DNA of 44,514 bases from CADEED01 sp035761265 (GTDB lineage Bacteria; Pseudomonadota; Gammaproteobacteria; Steroidobacterales; Steroidobacteraceae): positions 1-44,514 of the forward strand of contig DASTRL010000301.1 of assembly GCA_035761265.1 (NCBI GenBank), written 5' to 3'. Shown here piece after piece: positions 25,866 to 34,908 of this stretch. Numbering within the stretch: the stretch's first letter is position 1; each line of letters starts with the position of its first letter. The notes under the pieces were generated by a model. The model had not been told where the DNA came from, made no database searches, and saw nothing but the letters and a program-made list of their open reading frames with translations. The position numbers were made by a program, and so were the translations under genes.

Positions 25866-27487
25866 GCTACGACTACGTCATCGTCGGCGCCGGCGCGGCC
25901 GGCTGCGTGCTCGCCAATCGCCTGAGCGAGGATCCCGCGACGCGCGTGCTGCTGCTGGAGGCGGGCGGCACTGATGATCGCTTCCTCATCAAACTACCGC
26001 TGGGCCTGTTGCGCGCGTTTCGCGATCCGGCGCTGACCTGGGGATACGTGAGCGAACCGGAACCGGGGCTTTACGGTCGCGCGTTGCCCGTGCCGCGCGG
26101 CCGCGTGCTCGGCGGATCTTCTTCGATCAATGGCATGTTCTTCATGCGCGGGCATTCGGCGGACTTCGACGGCTGGCAGGCGCTCGGTTGCGAGGGCTGG
26201 AGCTACGGGCACGTGCTGCCGTACTTCAAGAAGCTCGAGCGCAGCTGGCGCGGCGCCGTGCCGTACCACGGCGCGGCGGGACCCATGCCCATCGTGCCCA
26301 ACGCCACGACCCGGCTGCTGCATGAACCGCTGATGCGCACGGCCGCCCCGGCGGGCTTCTGGACCAGCGAGGACCTGCATGGCCGGCTGCAGGAGGGATT
26401 CGCGCGCGCCGAGCTCACCGTGGATGCGCGCGGAAGGCGCGCCAGCGCCTCGCGCGCCTATCTTGCGCCGGTACGCCATCGCGCGAATCTCGAAGTCATG
26501 CAGGGCGTGCTCACGACGCGCGTGCTCATCGAGCGCGGCCGTGCCGTGGGCATCGAGCTGCGGCGCGGCAACGAGACGCGGCGCGTGCACGCCGAACGCG
26601 AAGTGATCCTCTGCGGTGGCACCTACAACTCTCCCCAGATGCTGCTGCTGTCCGGCATCGGCGCCGCGGACGAGCTGCGCTCGCTCGGCATCCGCGTGCA
26701 GGCGGACCTGCCCGGCGTCGGTGCGAACCTTTCCGAGCATCTGCGCGCCGGCCTGCAGTTCGCCGCGCGCGAGCCCGTGTCCTTCCTGCGCGAGCTGCGC
26801 GCCGATCGCTTCGCGATCTCGCTCCTGCGCTGGTGGCTGCTGGGGACGGGGCCGCTGGCCACGCAGGTCAGCAGCTGCAATGTGCTGATCCGGACCGACG
26901 CGACGCTGGCCCAGCCGGACGTCCAGCTCATGTGCAATCCGGTGCGCATGGATGCGAAGATCTGGTGGCCGTGGTTCAGCGCGCGGCAGTCGCATCTGCT
27001 GACGGCCGACGCCGTGTTGTTGCACCCGCGCTCGCGCGGGCGCGTGAGCCTGCGTTCGCCCGACCCGCTGGCGAAGCCGCGCATCGCCTTCAACGCGCTC
27101 GCCGAACCCGAAGACCTGGCGAGCCTGATCCGCGGGCTGCGCGCCGCGCGCCGGATCTATGCCACGCGCCCGCAGGCCGACCTCATCGATCGCGAGATCA
27201 CGCCGGGCCCGGCGGTCGAAAGCGACGCGCAGCTCGAAGCCCACATCCGCGCCACCGCGAGCATGACACAGCATCCAGTCGGCACCTGTTCGATGGCCCC
27301 GGGGCAGGGGCAGGTGGTGGATCCGCAATTGCGCGTGCGCGGCGTCGACGGCCTGCGCGTGGCCGATGCCTCCATCATGCCGACGGTGCCGGGCGGCAAT
27401 ACCTACGGCGCCGTGCTCATGATTGCCGAACGCGCCGCCGACCTGATCCGCGGCCGCACGCTGCCGCCGCAACTGGAGCGAACATGA
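25862..27487 (+). CDS. GMC-family FAD oxidoreductase, copy 1
   Basis: The 541-residue protein resembles choline dehydrogenase-like alcohol oxidoreductases. The FAD fold GAGAAGCVLANRL starts at residue 8 and the ribose-binding Glu is in LLLEAGG. PRGRVLGGSSSINGMFFMRG is the GMC signature 1. The active-site pair is His471 (TQHPVGTCSM) and Asn513 (GGNTYGA). It starts at a GTG overlapping the ALDH stop. No Tat or Sec signal is seen, so it is probably cytoplasmic. It likely oxidises an alcohol to the aldehyde used by the adjacent ALDH. Confidence 0.95.
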   Translation: MSYDYVIVGAGAAGCVLANRLSEDPATRVLLLEAGGTDDRFLIKLPLGLLRAFRDPALTWGYVSEPEPGLYGRALPVPRGRVLGGSSSINGMFFMRGHSADFDGWQALGCEGWSYGHVLPYFKKLERSWRGAVPYHGAAGPMPIVPNATTRLLHEPLMRTAAPAGFWTSEDLHGRLQEGFARAELTVDARGRRASASRAYLAPVRHRANLEVMQGVLTTRVLIERGRAVGIELRRGNETRRVHAEREVILCGGTYNSPQMLLLSGIGAADELRSLGIRVQADLPGVGANLSEHLRAGLQFAAREPVSFLRELRADRFAISLLRWWLLGTGPLATQVSSCNVLIRTDATLAQPDVQLMCNPVRMDAKIWWPWFSARQSHLLTADAVLLHPRSRGRVSLRSPDPLAKPRIAFNALAEPEDLASLIRGLRAARRIYATRPQADLIDREITPGPAVESDAQLEAHIRATASMTQHPVGTCSMAPGQGQVVDPQLRVRGVDGLRVADASIMPTVPGGNTYGAVLMIAERAADLIRGRTLPPQLERT

Positions 27488-27939
27488 GCGATCTTGCGAA
27501 CTTCGACGTCAAGCTCGCGCACGCTTTCGACGTGCGCATGAATTTCCACCGGCGCCTGGTGTTCGGCCCGGTCTCGGGCGGCGCGCGCCAGGGTTACGTC
27601 GCGCTCAAAGATGGCATCGTGCGCGGGCCGAGGCTCAACGGCCGCATCATGGAATTCAGCGGCGCGGACTGGGGCGTCGTGCGGGCCGACGGCGTGCTCG
27701 AGGCCAACGCGCACTACATGCTGGAGGCCGACGACGGCACGCCTATCTACATCCACAACCGCGGCTACATCTACAACACGCAACCCGGCTCGACCGGGCC
27801 GGCGTACTTTCGCTGCACGCCGTACTTCCGTGCGCCCGTGGGGCCGCACGACTGGCTGAACCGCACCGTCGTGGTGGGCGGCGGCGAACGGCACCAGGAT
27901 CCGGATCACACCATCTTCCGCTACTACACCGTGGAGTAG
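27484..27939 (+). CDS. DUF3237 family protein, copy 2
   Basis: The 151-residue protein aligns by eye with the copy at 23.9 kb through RGPRLNGRIMEFSGADWGVVRADG, AHYMLEADDGTPIYIHNRGYIY and FRAPVGPHDWLNRTVVVGGG. The two are clearly diverged, so the duplication is old. Its ATG overlaps the first GMC stop (ATGA, 27484-27487) and the second GMC gene starts eight bases after its stop. The repeated placement beside GMC enzymes suggests it acts on the same intermediate, perhaps a lactone or a ketone. That is inference. Confidence 0.88.
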   Translation: MSDLANFDVKLAHAFDVRMNFHRRLVFGPVSGGARQGYVALKDGIVRGPRLNGRIMEFSGADWGVVRADGVLEANAHYMLEADDGTPIYIHNRGYIYNTQPGSTGPAYFRCTPYFRAPVGPHDWLNRTVVVGGGERHQDPDHTIFRYYTVE

Positions 27940-27947
27940 GGCGGCGG

Positions 27948-29570
27948 GTGAGGCGCATCGACTACATCGTCGTGGGTGGTGGCTCGGCCGGCTGTGTGCT
28001 GGCCGCGCGGCTGTCCGAGGATCCCTCGGTGCAGGTGCTGTTGCTCGAAGCCGGCGACGACGAGCGCAAGTACTTCCGCATCGCGATGCCGCTCGCCTGG
28101 CGCGATGCCTTCCGGGATCCGCGGCTGTCATGGGGATTCGAAACCGAACCGGAGCCCTTCGCCGATGGCCGGCGCGTGCCGGCGCCGCGCGGCAAGGTGC
28201 TGGGCGGATCGAATTCCGTGAACGGCCTCATGTACATGCGCGGCTGCCCGGCCGACTACGACGATTGGGCGAAGCTTGGCCTGCCGGACTGGAGCTACGA
28301 GGGCGTCTTGCCGTATTTCCGGCGCTCGGAGGCGAACTGGCGCGGCGCCTCGCGCTTTCACGGCGCCACCGGCCCGCTGACGACGGCGCGTTACGAAGCC
28401 GACGACCACATCTTTCCGCGCATCATCGAGACCGCCGAGGCACTGGGCTTCCGGCACCTCGAGGATTTCCACGCCGAAGACATCGAAGGATTCGCGCTCC
28501 CGGACTGCAACTATCACGCCGGTGAGCGCGCGAGCACCGTGGCGCGCTTCCTGCGCCCGGCCATGTCGCGCCCCAATCTCGACGTGCGCATCAACACACA
28601 CGCCGAGTGCCTGCTGTTCGACGGTGAGCGTTGCGTGGGCGTGCGCGCGGCGTCTAGTGGCGGCGCGATCGAGCTGCGCTGCGAGCGCGAGGTGATCCTC
28701 GCCGCCGGTGCCTTCAATTCGCCGCAACTGCTGCAGCTTTCCGGCATCGGCGACCCGCGCGATCTCGAACCGCACGGCATCCGCGTGCGCCATGCGCTGC
28801 CCGGCGTGGGCGCGAACCTGCAGGATCATCAATCGTTGAGCGTCGACTTCGCGGCCCAGGGCGCGTTCTGTTTCGACCGCGAGCTGCGCCTGGATCGACT
28901 GCTGCTGTCACTGGCGCAGTGGAAGTTGTTTCGCAACGGCGTGATGTCCCGATCCCCGATCTCGGCGCAGGGCCTGGTGCGCACCGCGCCGCATCTCGAC
29001 CGGCCAGACCTGCAGATGCTGGTGGCGCCGGTGTCGATCTTCGCGCACCCCTGGTTTCCCGGCTGGCGCAAGGGCTGGGGACACACCGTATCCAACTCCT
29101 GCGTGCTGCTGCACCCCGGGAGCCGGGGCAAGGTCTCGCTGCGTTCGGCGGATCCGCGCGACAAGCCGCGCATCCAGCTCAACCTGCTGCAGGCCGGGGC
29201 CGATCGGGAGGGTTTGCGCAATATCGTCAAGTTCGTGCGCCGCTTCTTCGCCACGGCGCCGGCCACGGAGCTCGTGGCCCGGGAGCTGTCTCCGGGGCCC
29301 GAGGTGCGCGACGATGCGGCCATCGATGCCTGGCTGCGCGCCAACGTCCGCACCGCCATGCATCCGGTCGGCACCTGCGCCATGGGGGTGGACGGCCAGG
29401 CGGTGGTGGATGGTCAGCTGCGAGTTCGCGGGTTGTCGGGATTGCGGGTCGCCGATGCGTCGATAATGCCGGCCATCGTCGGCGGCAATACGAATGCGCC
29501 CACCATCATGATCGCGGAGAAGGCGGTCGACATGATCCGGGGGCCCATCCCGCGAGGGGGAGCACGGTGA
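27948..29570 (+). CDS. GMC-family FAD oxidoreductase, copy 2
   Basis: The 540-residue protein is related to copy 1 along its length: GGGSAGCVLAARL near the N-terminus, LLLEAGDD, PRGKVLGGSNSVNGLMYMRG, and active-site His472 (AMHPVGTCAM) and Asn514 (GGNTNAP). The start is a GTG at 27948 with a GGCGGG leader. The stop overlaps the next MFS start (GTGA, 29567-29570). Two GMC enzymes in one operon suggest two successive alcohol oxidations or two stereoisomeric substrates. Confidence 0.95.
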   Translation: MRRIDYIVVGGGSAGCVLAARLSEDPSVQVLLLEAGDDERKYFRIAMPLAWRDAFRDPRLSWGFETEPEPFADGRRVPAPRGKVLGGSNSVNGLMYMRGCPADYDDWAKLGLPDWSYEGVLPYFRRSEANWRGASRFHGATGPLTTARYEADDHIFPRIIETAEALGFRHLEDFHAEDIEGFALPDCNYHAGERASTVARFLRPAMSRPNLDVRINTHAECLLFDGERCVGVRAASSGGAIELRCEREVILAAGAFNSPQLLQLSGIGDPRDLEPHGIRVRHALPGVGANLQDHQSLSVDFAAQGAFCFDRELRLDRLLLSLAQWKLFRNGVMSRSPISAQGLVRTAPHLDRPDLQMLVAPVSIFAHPWFPGWRKGWGHTVSNSCVLLHPGSRGKVSLRSADPRDKPRIQLNLLQAGADREGLRNIVKFVRRFFATAPATELVARELSPGPEVRDDAAIDAWLRANVRTAMHPVGTCAMGVDGQAVVDGQLRVRGLSGLRVADASIMPAIVGGNTNAPTIMIAEKAVDMIRGPIPRGGAR

Positions 29571-30829
29571 GCAGACCTTTGTTCTACGGCTGGATCCTGT
29601 TAGGGGTTCTGTGGCTGGTGTTCGCCTTCAACCTGGGGTTCCCGGCCTATGGCGGGCCGGTGATCAACACGGCCATGGCCCGGGAGCTCGGGTTCTCGCG
29701 CGAGACGCTCGGACTCATCACGACCTTCTACATCATCATGTCCGGACTGCCCGGGCCCATCGTGGCCGTGGCGGTCAATCGCTTCGGCGTGCGCCGCACC
29801 CTGCTCGCCGGCAGTCTCATGAATGTCGCGGGCGCCGTCTTCATGGCGACGATCGCCAGCTCCGGCGCGGGCGCCTGTCTCGGGTTCGGGCTGGTGGTGG
29901 GCGGCGGCGTGTGCACGGGCGCCGCCATCGCCAGCCAGACGGCGCTGTCGCGCTGGTTCGTGCGACGGCGTTCACTGGCGTTGTCCATCCTCTATTCCTC
30001 CGGCGCCATCGGCGGCTACTTCGCCGTCAAGTTCGTGCTTCCCTGGGCGATGGACGCCGGCGGCAGCTGGCGCAGCGGCTGGTGGGTGATCGTGGCGCTG
30101 TCGGCGCTCGCGGGGCTGCTCGCGATGGCATTCGTGCGCGAGCGTCCGGAAGACATGGGCTTGCAGCCCGATGGCGAGGCGCGTGGCGCGACGAATGGCA
30201 CCCGGGCCCGGCCGGCCTTCATCAGCACGACCCCGTGGGAATCCCGCGAGGCGCTGAGCCGTCCCACCTACTGGCTCATCGTGTTCTCGCTGGTGGGCGG
30301 CAGCGGAGGCTACACGCTGTTCCTGGCGCACGGCATCGTGCACCTGCAGGACCTCGGGCACTCGGTGGAGGTGGCGCGCGGCGCGCTCGCGACCATGACC
30401 TGGACCGGCCTGCTGGCCAAGGCCATCATCATGTTGTTAGGGGACCGGGTCGATCCGCGCTATCTGTGGGCGGTGTTCATGGTGTTCTTCGGCGCCGGCC
30501 TCGTGATCATCGTCGATGCGCGCTCGCCATGGCTCGTGAACGCCTTCGCGACCTGCCTGGGGATCGGGTTCGGCGGCGGCGTGGTCTGCCTCATGGCCGT
30601 GCTCGGCAACTACTACGGTCTCAAGGCCTTCGCGCTGCTCTCCGGCATCGCGATCGCCATCAACACCACGCTGTCGGCCCTTGCGCCGTACATCGCCGGG
30701 TTCCTCTTCGACCATGGTTACGGCTATGGTGGGACCTGCTATTTCCTCGCCGGGTGGTGTTTCCTCGGCGCCCTGGTGTTGTTCCTGATCCGTAAACCCT
30801 CGATCTCAATGGTGACCGCCCCCGCATGA
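29567..30829 (+). CDS. MFS transporter, monocarboxylate/oxalate-formate-like
   Basis: The 420-residue protein has about 12 hydrophobic helices and begins FYGWILLGVLWLVFAFNLGFPAYG. The Gly-rich helices (GLVVGGGVCTGAAIASQTALSRWF) and the central RERPEDMGLQPDGEA loop are typical of the MCT/OFA-like MFS group that carries carboxylates. It differs in type from the operon's first MFS gene, so the operon encodes two distinct carriers. The start is a GTG overlapping the GMC stop; the stop overlaps the CoA-ligase start (ATGA, 30826-30829). Confidence 0.9.
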   Translation: MSRPLFYGWILLGVLWLVFAFNLGFPAYGGPVINTAMARELGFSRETLGLITTFYIIMSGLPGPIVAVAVNRFGVRRTLLAGSLMNVAGAVFMATIASSGAGACLGFGLVVGGGVCTGAAIASQTALSRWFVRRRSLALSILYSSGAIGGYFAVKFVLPWAMDAGGSWRSGWWVIVALSALAGLLAMAFVRERPEDMGLQPDGEARGATNGTRARPAFISTTPWESREALSRPTYWLIVFSLVGGSGGYTLFLAHGIVHLQDLGHSVEVARGALATMTWTGLLAKAIIMLLGDRVDPRYLWAVFMVFFGAGLVIIVDARSPWLVNAFATCLGIGFGGGVVCLMAVLGNYYGLKAFALLSGIAIAINTTLSALAPYIAGFLFDHGYGYGGTCYFLAGWCFLGALVLFLIRKPSISMVTAPA

Positions 30830-32829
30830 AGACGATCCAGGAAGGAGACTTGCTCTGGACCCCCAGCCCGCAACGCCTCGCACGCTCGCATCTCACCCGC
30901 TATTTCCGCTTCCTCGCTGAACGAGGCCGCCATTTCGAGGACTACGAGTCCCTGTGGCGCTGGTCGGTGTCCGACTTGCCGGCTTTCTGGCAATCCATGG
31001 TCGACTTTTGCGGCCTCCAGTTCACCACGCCGCCGCGGCAGGTGCTGGGCCGCCGCGAGATGCCCGGCGCCGAGTGGTTCCCGGGCTCCACGCTCAACTA
31101 CGCCGCGCATGCCTTGCGCCACGAGCGGCCGGGCGAGGATGCGCTGCTGCACCTGTCGGAAAGGCGCGCGCTGGCCGCGATGAGCTGGACACAGTTCGCG
31201 CAGGCGGTGAGGGTGCTCGCCACCTGGATGCGGTCCATCGGCATCATGCCGGGCGATCGCGTCGTCGCCTATCTACCCAACGTGCCCGAAGCGTTGATCG
31301 CGATGTACGCCACCGCCAGCATCGGCGCCGTCTGGTCGAGCTGCGGCCCGGACTTCGGCGCGCGCGGGGTGCTGGACCGCTACTCGCAGCTCGCGCCCAA
31401 GCTGCTGTTCTGCGTCGATGGCTACAGCTACGGCGGCAAGCTGTTCGACAAGCGCGCGGAGATCCGCCAGATCATCGAGGGGCTGTCGACGCTGGCGCAC
31501 GTGGTGCACCTGCCGTACCTCGATCCGGAGGATCTCACGCCGCTCACGCCGCGCTCGATGTTCTGGGCCGACGCGCTCGCGGGGCCGGATCCCGGGCGCG
31601 AGTCCTTCCAGTTCGAGCAGGTGCCGTTTGCGCACCCGCTGTTCATCCTCTTCTCCTCCGGGACCACCGGACTGCCCAAGGCGATCATCCACTGCCACGG
31701 CGGCATCACGCTCGAGCAGCTGAAGCTGTTCCATTTCCACATGGACCTGCATGCACGGCAACGCATGTTCTTCTTCACCAGCACGGGCTGGATGATGTGG
31801 AACTTCCTCTCGAGCTCGCTGATCATGGATGCGGTTCCGGTGCTGTACGACGGCAATCCCGCCTGGCCCACGCCGGACCTGCTGTGGAAGATGGCCGACG
31901 ACACGGGCGCAAACCTGTTCGGCGCCAGCCCTACCTACCAGTCCATCCTCGAAAAGGCCGGCATCGTTCCCAGGGACAACTTCCGGCTGGAGAAACTCGA
32001 GACCATCGTGCTGGCCGGCTCGCCGGTGACGGCCGAGTGCCAGCAGTGGTTCTACGAGAACGTCAAGGCCGACTGCTGGGCCCATTCGGGCAGCGGCGGC
32101 ACGGATGTGTGCTCGGGGCTGGTGGGTGGCGTGGTCAATCTGCCGATCTACGCCGGCGAGATCCAGGCGCGGCAACTGGGCGTGGCGGCCTATGCCTTCG
32201 ACGATCAGGGCCGGGCCGTGGTCGACCAGGTGGGTGAGCTCGTGCTGACCGAGCCGCTGCCATCGATGCCGGTGGGCTTCTGGGGCGATGCCGATGGCAG
32301 CCGGTACCGGGAGTCGTATTTCGACCAATGGCCCGGCGTGTGGCGACACGGCGATTTCTTCCGCGTGAACGCGCGCGGCGGATGCTTCGTGCTGGGTCGC
32401 TCCGATGCCACGCTGAACCGCCATGGCGTACGCATCGGCACGGCGGAAATCTACCGCTCGCTGCTTGGCGTGCCGGAGGTCGAAGATGCGCTGATCGTGA
32501 ATCTGGACCTGCCGGGCGGCACCTTCTTCATGCCGCTGTTCGTGAAGCTGAAAGGCGAGCGGACCCTGGACGAGGACATCGAATCCCGGATCCGCGCGCA
32601 GATCCGCCAGCAATATTCACCGCGGCACGTGCCGGATCGGATCTTCCAGGTGAAGGCCATCCCATACACCCTGACCGGCAAGAAGATGGAAGTGCCGGTG
32701 CGCCGGATCCTCATGGGCGTGCCCGCCGAAAAGGCGGCCAATCGCGCCGCCATGGCGGACCGCGAGGCTCTCGATTACTTCATCGAATACGCGCGCCATC
32801 AGACTGACTACCGACTGACCACTTCATGA
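30826..32829 (+). CDS. Acetoacetyl-CoA synthetase-like acyl-CoA ligase
   Basis: The 667-residue AMP-forming ligase has an N-terminal ACAS_N-like region (YESLWRWSVSDLPAFWQSM) and the P-loop FSSGTTGLPKAIIHCHGG near residue 276. It also has WMMWNFLSSSL, WRHGDFFRVNARGG and a C-terminal LTGKKMEVPVRRIL containing the adenylation Lys. Length and motifs match acetoacetate-CoA ligases, which activate 3-oxo acids. As last gene of the operon it may activate the carboxylic or keto-acid product for thiolysis. True acetoacetate specificity is not established. Confidence 0.9.
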   Translation: MKTIQEGDLLWTPSPQRLARSHLTRYFRFLAERGRHFEDYESLWRWSVSDLPAFWQSMVDFCGLQFTTPPRQVLGRREMPGAEWFPGSTLNYAAHALRHERPGEDALLHLSERRALAAMSWTQFAQAVRVLATWMRSIGIMPGDRVVAYLPNVPEALIAMYATASIGAVWSSCGPDFGARGVLDRYSQLAPKLLFCVDGYSYGGKLFDKRAEIRQIIEGLSTLAHVVHLPYLDPEDLTPLTPRSMFWADALAGPDPGRESFQFEQVPFAHPLFILFSSGTTGLPKAIIHCHGGITLEQLKLFHFHMDLHARQRMFFFTSTGWMMWNFLSSSLIMDAVPVLYDGNPAWPTPDLLWKMADDTGANLFGASPTYQSILEKAGIVPRDNFRLEKLETIVLAGSPVTAECQQWFYENVKADCWAHSGSGGTDVCSGLVGGVVNLPIYAGEIQARQLGVAAYAFDDQGRAVVDQVGELVLTEPLPSMPVGFWGDADGSRYRESYFDQWPGVWRHGDFFRVNARGGCFVLGRSDATLNRHGVRIGTAEIYRSLLGVPEVEDALIVNLDLPGGTFFMPLFVKLKGERTLDEDIESRIRAQIRQQYSPRHVPDRIFQVKAIPYTLTGKKMEVPVRRILMGVPAEKAANRAAMADREALDYFIEYARHQTDYRLTTS

Positions 32830-32867
32830 GCAGGGCGTAAGTCCCTGAAAACGTGACGAGCGTCAGG

Positions 32868-32895
32868 TTTACGGGGCCCGCCGTTCGGCTATGCT
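32868..32895 (+). promoter_or_regulatory. Possible sigma-70 promoter of the outer-membrane gene
   Basis: TTTACG (32868-32873) and TATGCT (32890-32895) are separated by 16 bp and each matches four of six consensus bases. The pair sits about 30 bp before the start at 32926. A short inverted repeat TGACG-AG-CGTCA at 32854-32865 lies just upstream. Confidence 0.4.
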
Positions 32896-32925
32896 TTACA
32901 TATGTCAACCGGGAGGAAAGTCGAC

Positions 32926-33588
32926 ATGCGTAAGGCAATGGTTCTCGGAGTTCTCGGGCTTGCGGGAACGCTTGCGTCGCCCGCATTCGCGGACGATTTC
33001 TCCGGCTTTCGCCTCGGGATGAACATGAGCTCGGACACGCTGGCGAGCACGCTGTTCTTCGAGCCCGCGCTCGACACGGAGGATTTCAGGGCGAAGCGTT
33101 TCGGCTACGGTCTGTTCGGCGGCTGGGCACTGAATCGCTACTTCGCGGTGGAAGCCGGCCTGCGCGGCGGCTCCGAATTCAACGCGAATCCATTCAACGC
33201 TCTGCTCGCCAATCCCTCCACCGATTTCATCGTCTCGCACACCGACGTGAAGGGTCTCGATGCCTCCGTCGTGGGCACGCTGTGGATTGGCAAGAAGTTC
33301 GGCATCTTCGGCCGCGCCGGAATGTTTGCCTGGAAGGCGGAGCAGACCATGTCCGTCGGTTCCTATGCGACGGAGACGACGCCGGCCTCCAAGGCCACGG
33401 TGTCGGTGGACGATACCGGCTTCGATCCGCTGTTCGGCGTCGGCATTCAGACCGTGCTCGACACGGCGCTGATCCGCGTCGAATACCAGCAAACCGAAAT
33501 CGGCGACCTGGGCGCGGCGGGCGCGTTCAACCTGCGCGACAACACGGTGAATTCGCTGAATTTCAGCGTCGTCTGGACGCTGCACTGA
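32926..33588 (+). CDS. Outer-membrane beta-barrel protein (OmpA/opacity-like)
   Basis: The 220-residue protein has a signal peptide (MRKAMVLGVLGLAGTLASPAFA, cleavage before DDF) and alternating amphipathic strands. Recurrent FGYGLFGGWALNRYFAVEAGLRGG and FGIFGRAGMFAWKAE segments and a C-terminal LNFSVVWTLH suit an eight-strand barrel. GGAGGAAA at 32912-32919 selects the ATG at 32926. The role is unknown. It has its own apparent promoter and terminator and is not obviously linked to its neighbours. Confidence 0.82.
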   Translation: MRKAMVLGVLGLAGTLASPAFADDFSGFRLGMNMSSDTLASTLFFEPALDTEDFRAKRFGYGLFGGWALNRYFAVEAGLRGGSEFNANPFNALLANPSTDFIVSHTDVKGLDASVVGTLWIGKKFGIFGRAGMFAWKAEQTMSVGSYATETTPASKATVSVDDTGFDPLFGVGIQTVLDTALIRVEYQQTEIGDLGAAGAFNLRDNTVNSLNFSVVWTLH

Positions 33589-33607
33589 CCGGCCGACGAT
33601 CCTGCTG

Positions 33608-33641
33608 AACGGGGACGCACCTGAACAGGTGCGTCCCCGTT
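33608..33641 (+). terminator. Perfect 16-bp hairpin, probable terminator
   Basis: AACGGGGACGCACCTG (33608-33623) and its exact complement (33626-33641) are separated only by AA, so the tip opens to a small loop. Two T-rich patches follow (TT at 33641-33642 and a later GTTT). It lies 20 bp after the barrel-protein stop. The GGGGAC core resembles the much larger palindrome at 43191-43285. Confidence 0.7.
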
Positions 33642-33685
33642 TGCGTTTCCGCCATACTCCGCGCCTTCCCGCACGGAGTACCTCA

Positions 33686-34726
33686 ATGCGCTATCGCAAG
33701 CTCGGCAACACCGGCCTCATCGTGTCTGAAATGTGCCTGGGTGCCATGACCTTCGGCAGCGGCGAAGGCATGTGGGCCACGGTGGCGGGCGTCGGCCAGG
33801 AAAGCGTCACCGATCTCATCAAGGCCGCATTGGATCGCGGCATCAACTTCATCGATACCGCGGATTTCTATTCCAACGGCCGTTCCGAGGTGGTCACGGG
33901 AAATGCGCTCAAGCTGCTGGGCTTGCCGCGCGATTCCTATGTGCTCGCCACCAAGGTGCTGCTGCGCATGGGGCCCGGCCACAACCAGATCGGGCTTTCG
34001 CGCTACCACATCATGGAGAACATCAATGCCAGCCTGAAACGGCTGCAGGTGGATCACATCGATCTGTACCAGATCCACGGCCGCGATCCGTTCACGCCGC
34101 TCGAGGAGACACTCGATGCGCTCGACGACTGCGTGCGCGCGGGCAAGGTGCGCTACATCGGCCTGTGCAACCTGTCGGCCTGGGAGATCATGAAATCCCA
34201 GTGGATCTCCGACAAGCGCAATCTGGCGCGCTTCGAGAGCCTGCAGATGTACTACTCGCTTGCGGGCCGTGACATCGAGCGCGAGATCGTGCCGCTCGCG
34301 AAGGACCAGAATCTCGCCATCCTGCCGTGGAGCCCGCTCGCGGGCGGATTGCTCTCCGGCAAGTTCACGCGCGAGAACGAGAAGCCGGACGGCGCGCGCC
34401 GCGCCACGTTGGATTTCCCGCCCGTCGATCGCGAGCGGGTGTGGCGCATTCTCGATGTGTTGCGGCCCATCGCCGCCGATCACCTCGTCTCCGTGGCGCA
34501 GGTGGCGCTGGCATGGCTGCTCGCCCAGCCGCACGTAACCTCGGTGATCATCGGCGCCAAGAACCAGGAACAGTTGCTCGACAACATCGCCGCCACGGAT
34601 CTCGAACTGTCACCCGAGCAGCTGAACGCGATCACCGAGGCATCGGCGCTGCCCGGCGAGTATCCGCAGTGGATGCTCACGCGGCAGTCGGCGGACCGGT
34701 TGGGGCAGGTGCTCGGAGATTCGTGA
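33686..34726 (+). CDS. Aldo/keto reductase
   Basis: The 346-residue NADPH-type TIM-barrel oxidoreductase has the full catalytic tetrad: D57 and Y62 (FIDTADFYSNG), K90 (LATKVL) and H131 (YQIHGRDP). The cofactor region is IIGAKNQEQLLDN. The ATG at 33686 has GGAG nearby. It stands about 180 bp upstream of xylB-xylA on the same strand. A role reducing a sugar or sugar-derived aldehyde is possible but not shown, since this family is broad. Confidence 0.9.
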   Translation: MRYRKLGNTGLIVSEMCLGAMTFGSGEGMWATVAGVGQESVTDLIKAALDRGINFIDTADFYSNGRSEVVTGNALKLLGLPRDSYVLATKVLLRMGPGHNQIGLSRYHIMENINASLKRLQVDHIDLYQIHGRDPFTPLEETLDALDDCVRAGKVRYIGLCNLSAWEIMKSQWISDKRNLARFESLQMYYSLAGRDIEREIVPLAKDQNLAILPWSPLAGGLLSGKFTRENEKPDGARRATLDFPPVDRERVWRILDVLRPIAADHLVSVAQVALAWLLAQPHVTSVIIGAKNQEQLLDNIAATDLELSPEQLNAITEASALPGEYPQWMLTRQSADRLGQVLGDS

Positions 34727-34863
34727 TTCGTCGGAGCGCCCGGGGACCACGGCCCCCTGGTTATGTTCGGCGTCGATGCATCGCTGCCGTTCACGATTCC
34801 GGCGGAATTTCCGCGCTGAACGGGCGCCGGACGGCCCGAAGCCTGCCCATGCAACGGCCTTTC

Positions 34864-34877
34864 TGGTAGCGTTACCG
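34864..34877. promoter_or_regulatory. xyl-box-like LacI-family operator
   Basis: TGGTAGCGTTACCG is a near-palindrome with a central CG, the hallmark of LacI-family sites. It resembles the xyl box TGGTAGCGCTAACA that I recall from Xanthomonas XylR regulation (11 of 14 positions). It ends 31 bp before the xylB start. No LacI-type regulator gene is in the window. Confidence 0.55.
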
Positions 34878-34908
34878 GCGCTTTTTTTCCAGCGCGTCGA
34901 GGGGGCGG

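Noticed and set aside
34727..34760. Terminator after the aldo/keto reductase
   Set aside because: The GGGGACC...CCCC pairing is short and interrupted and has no T-run, so it was not listed.
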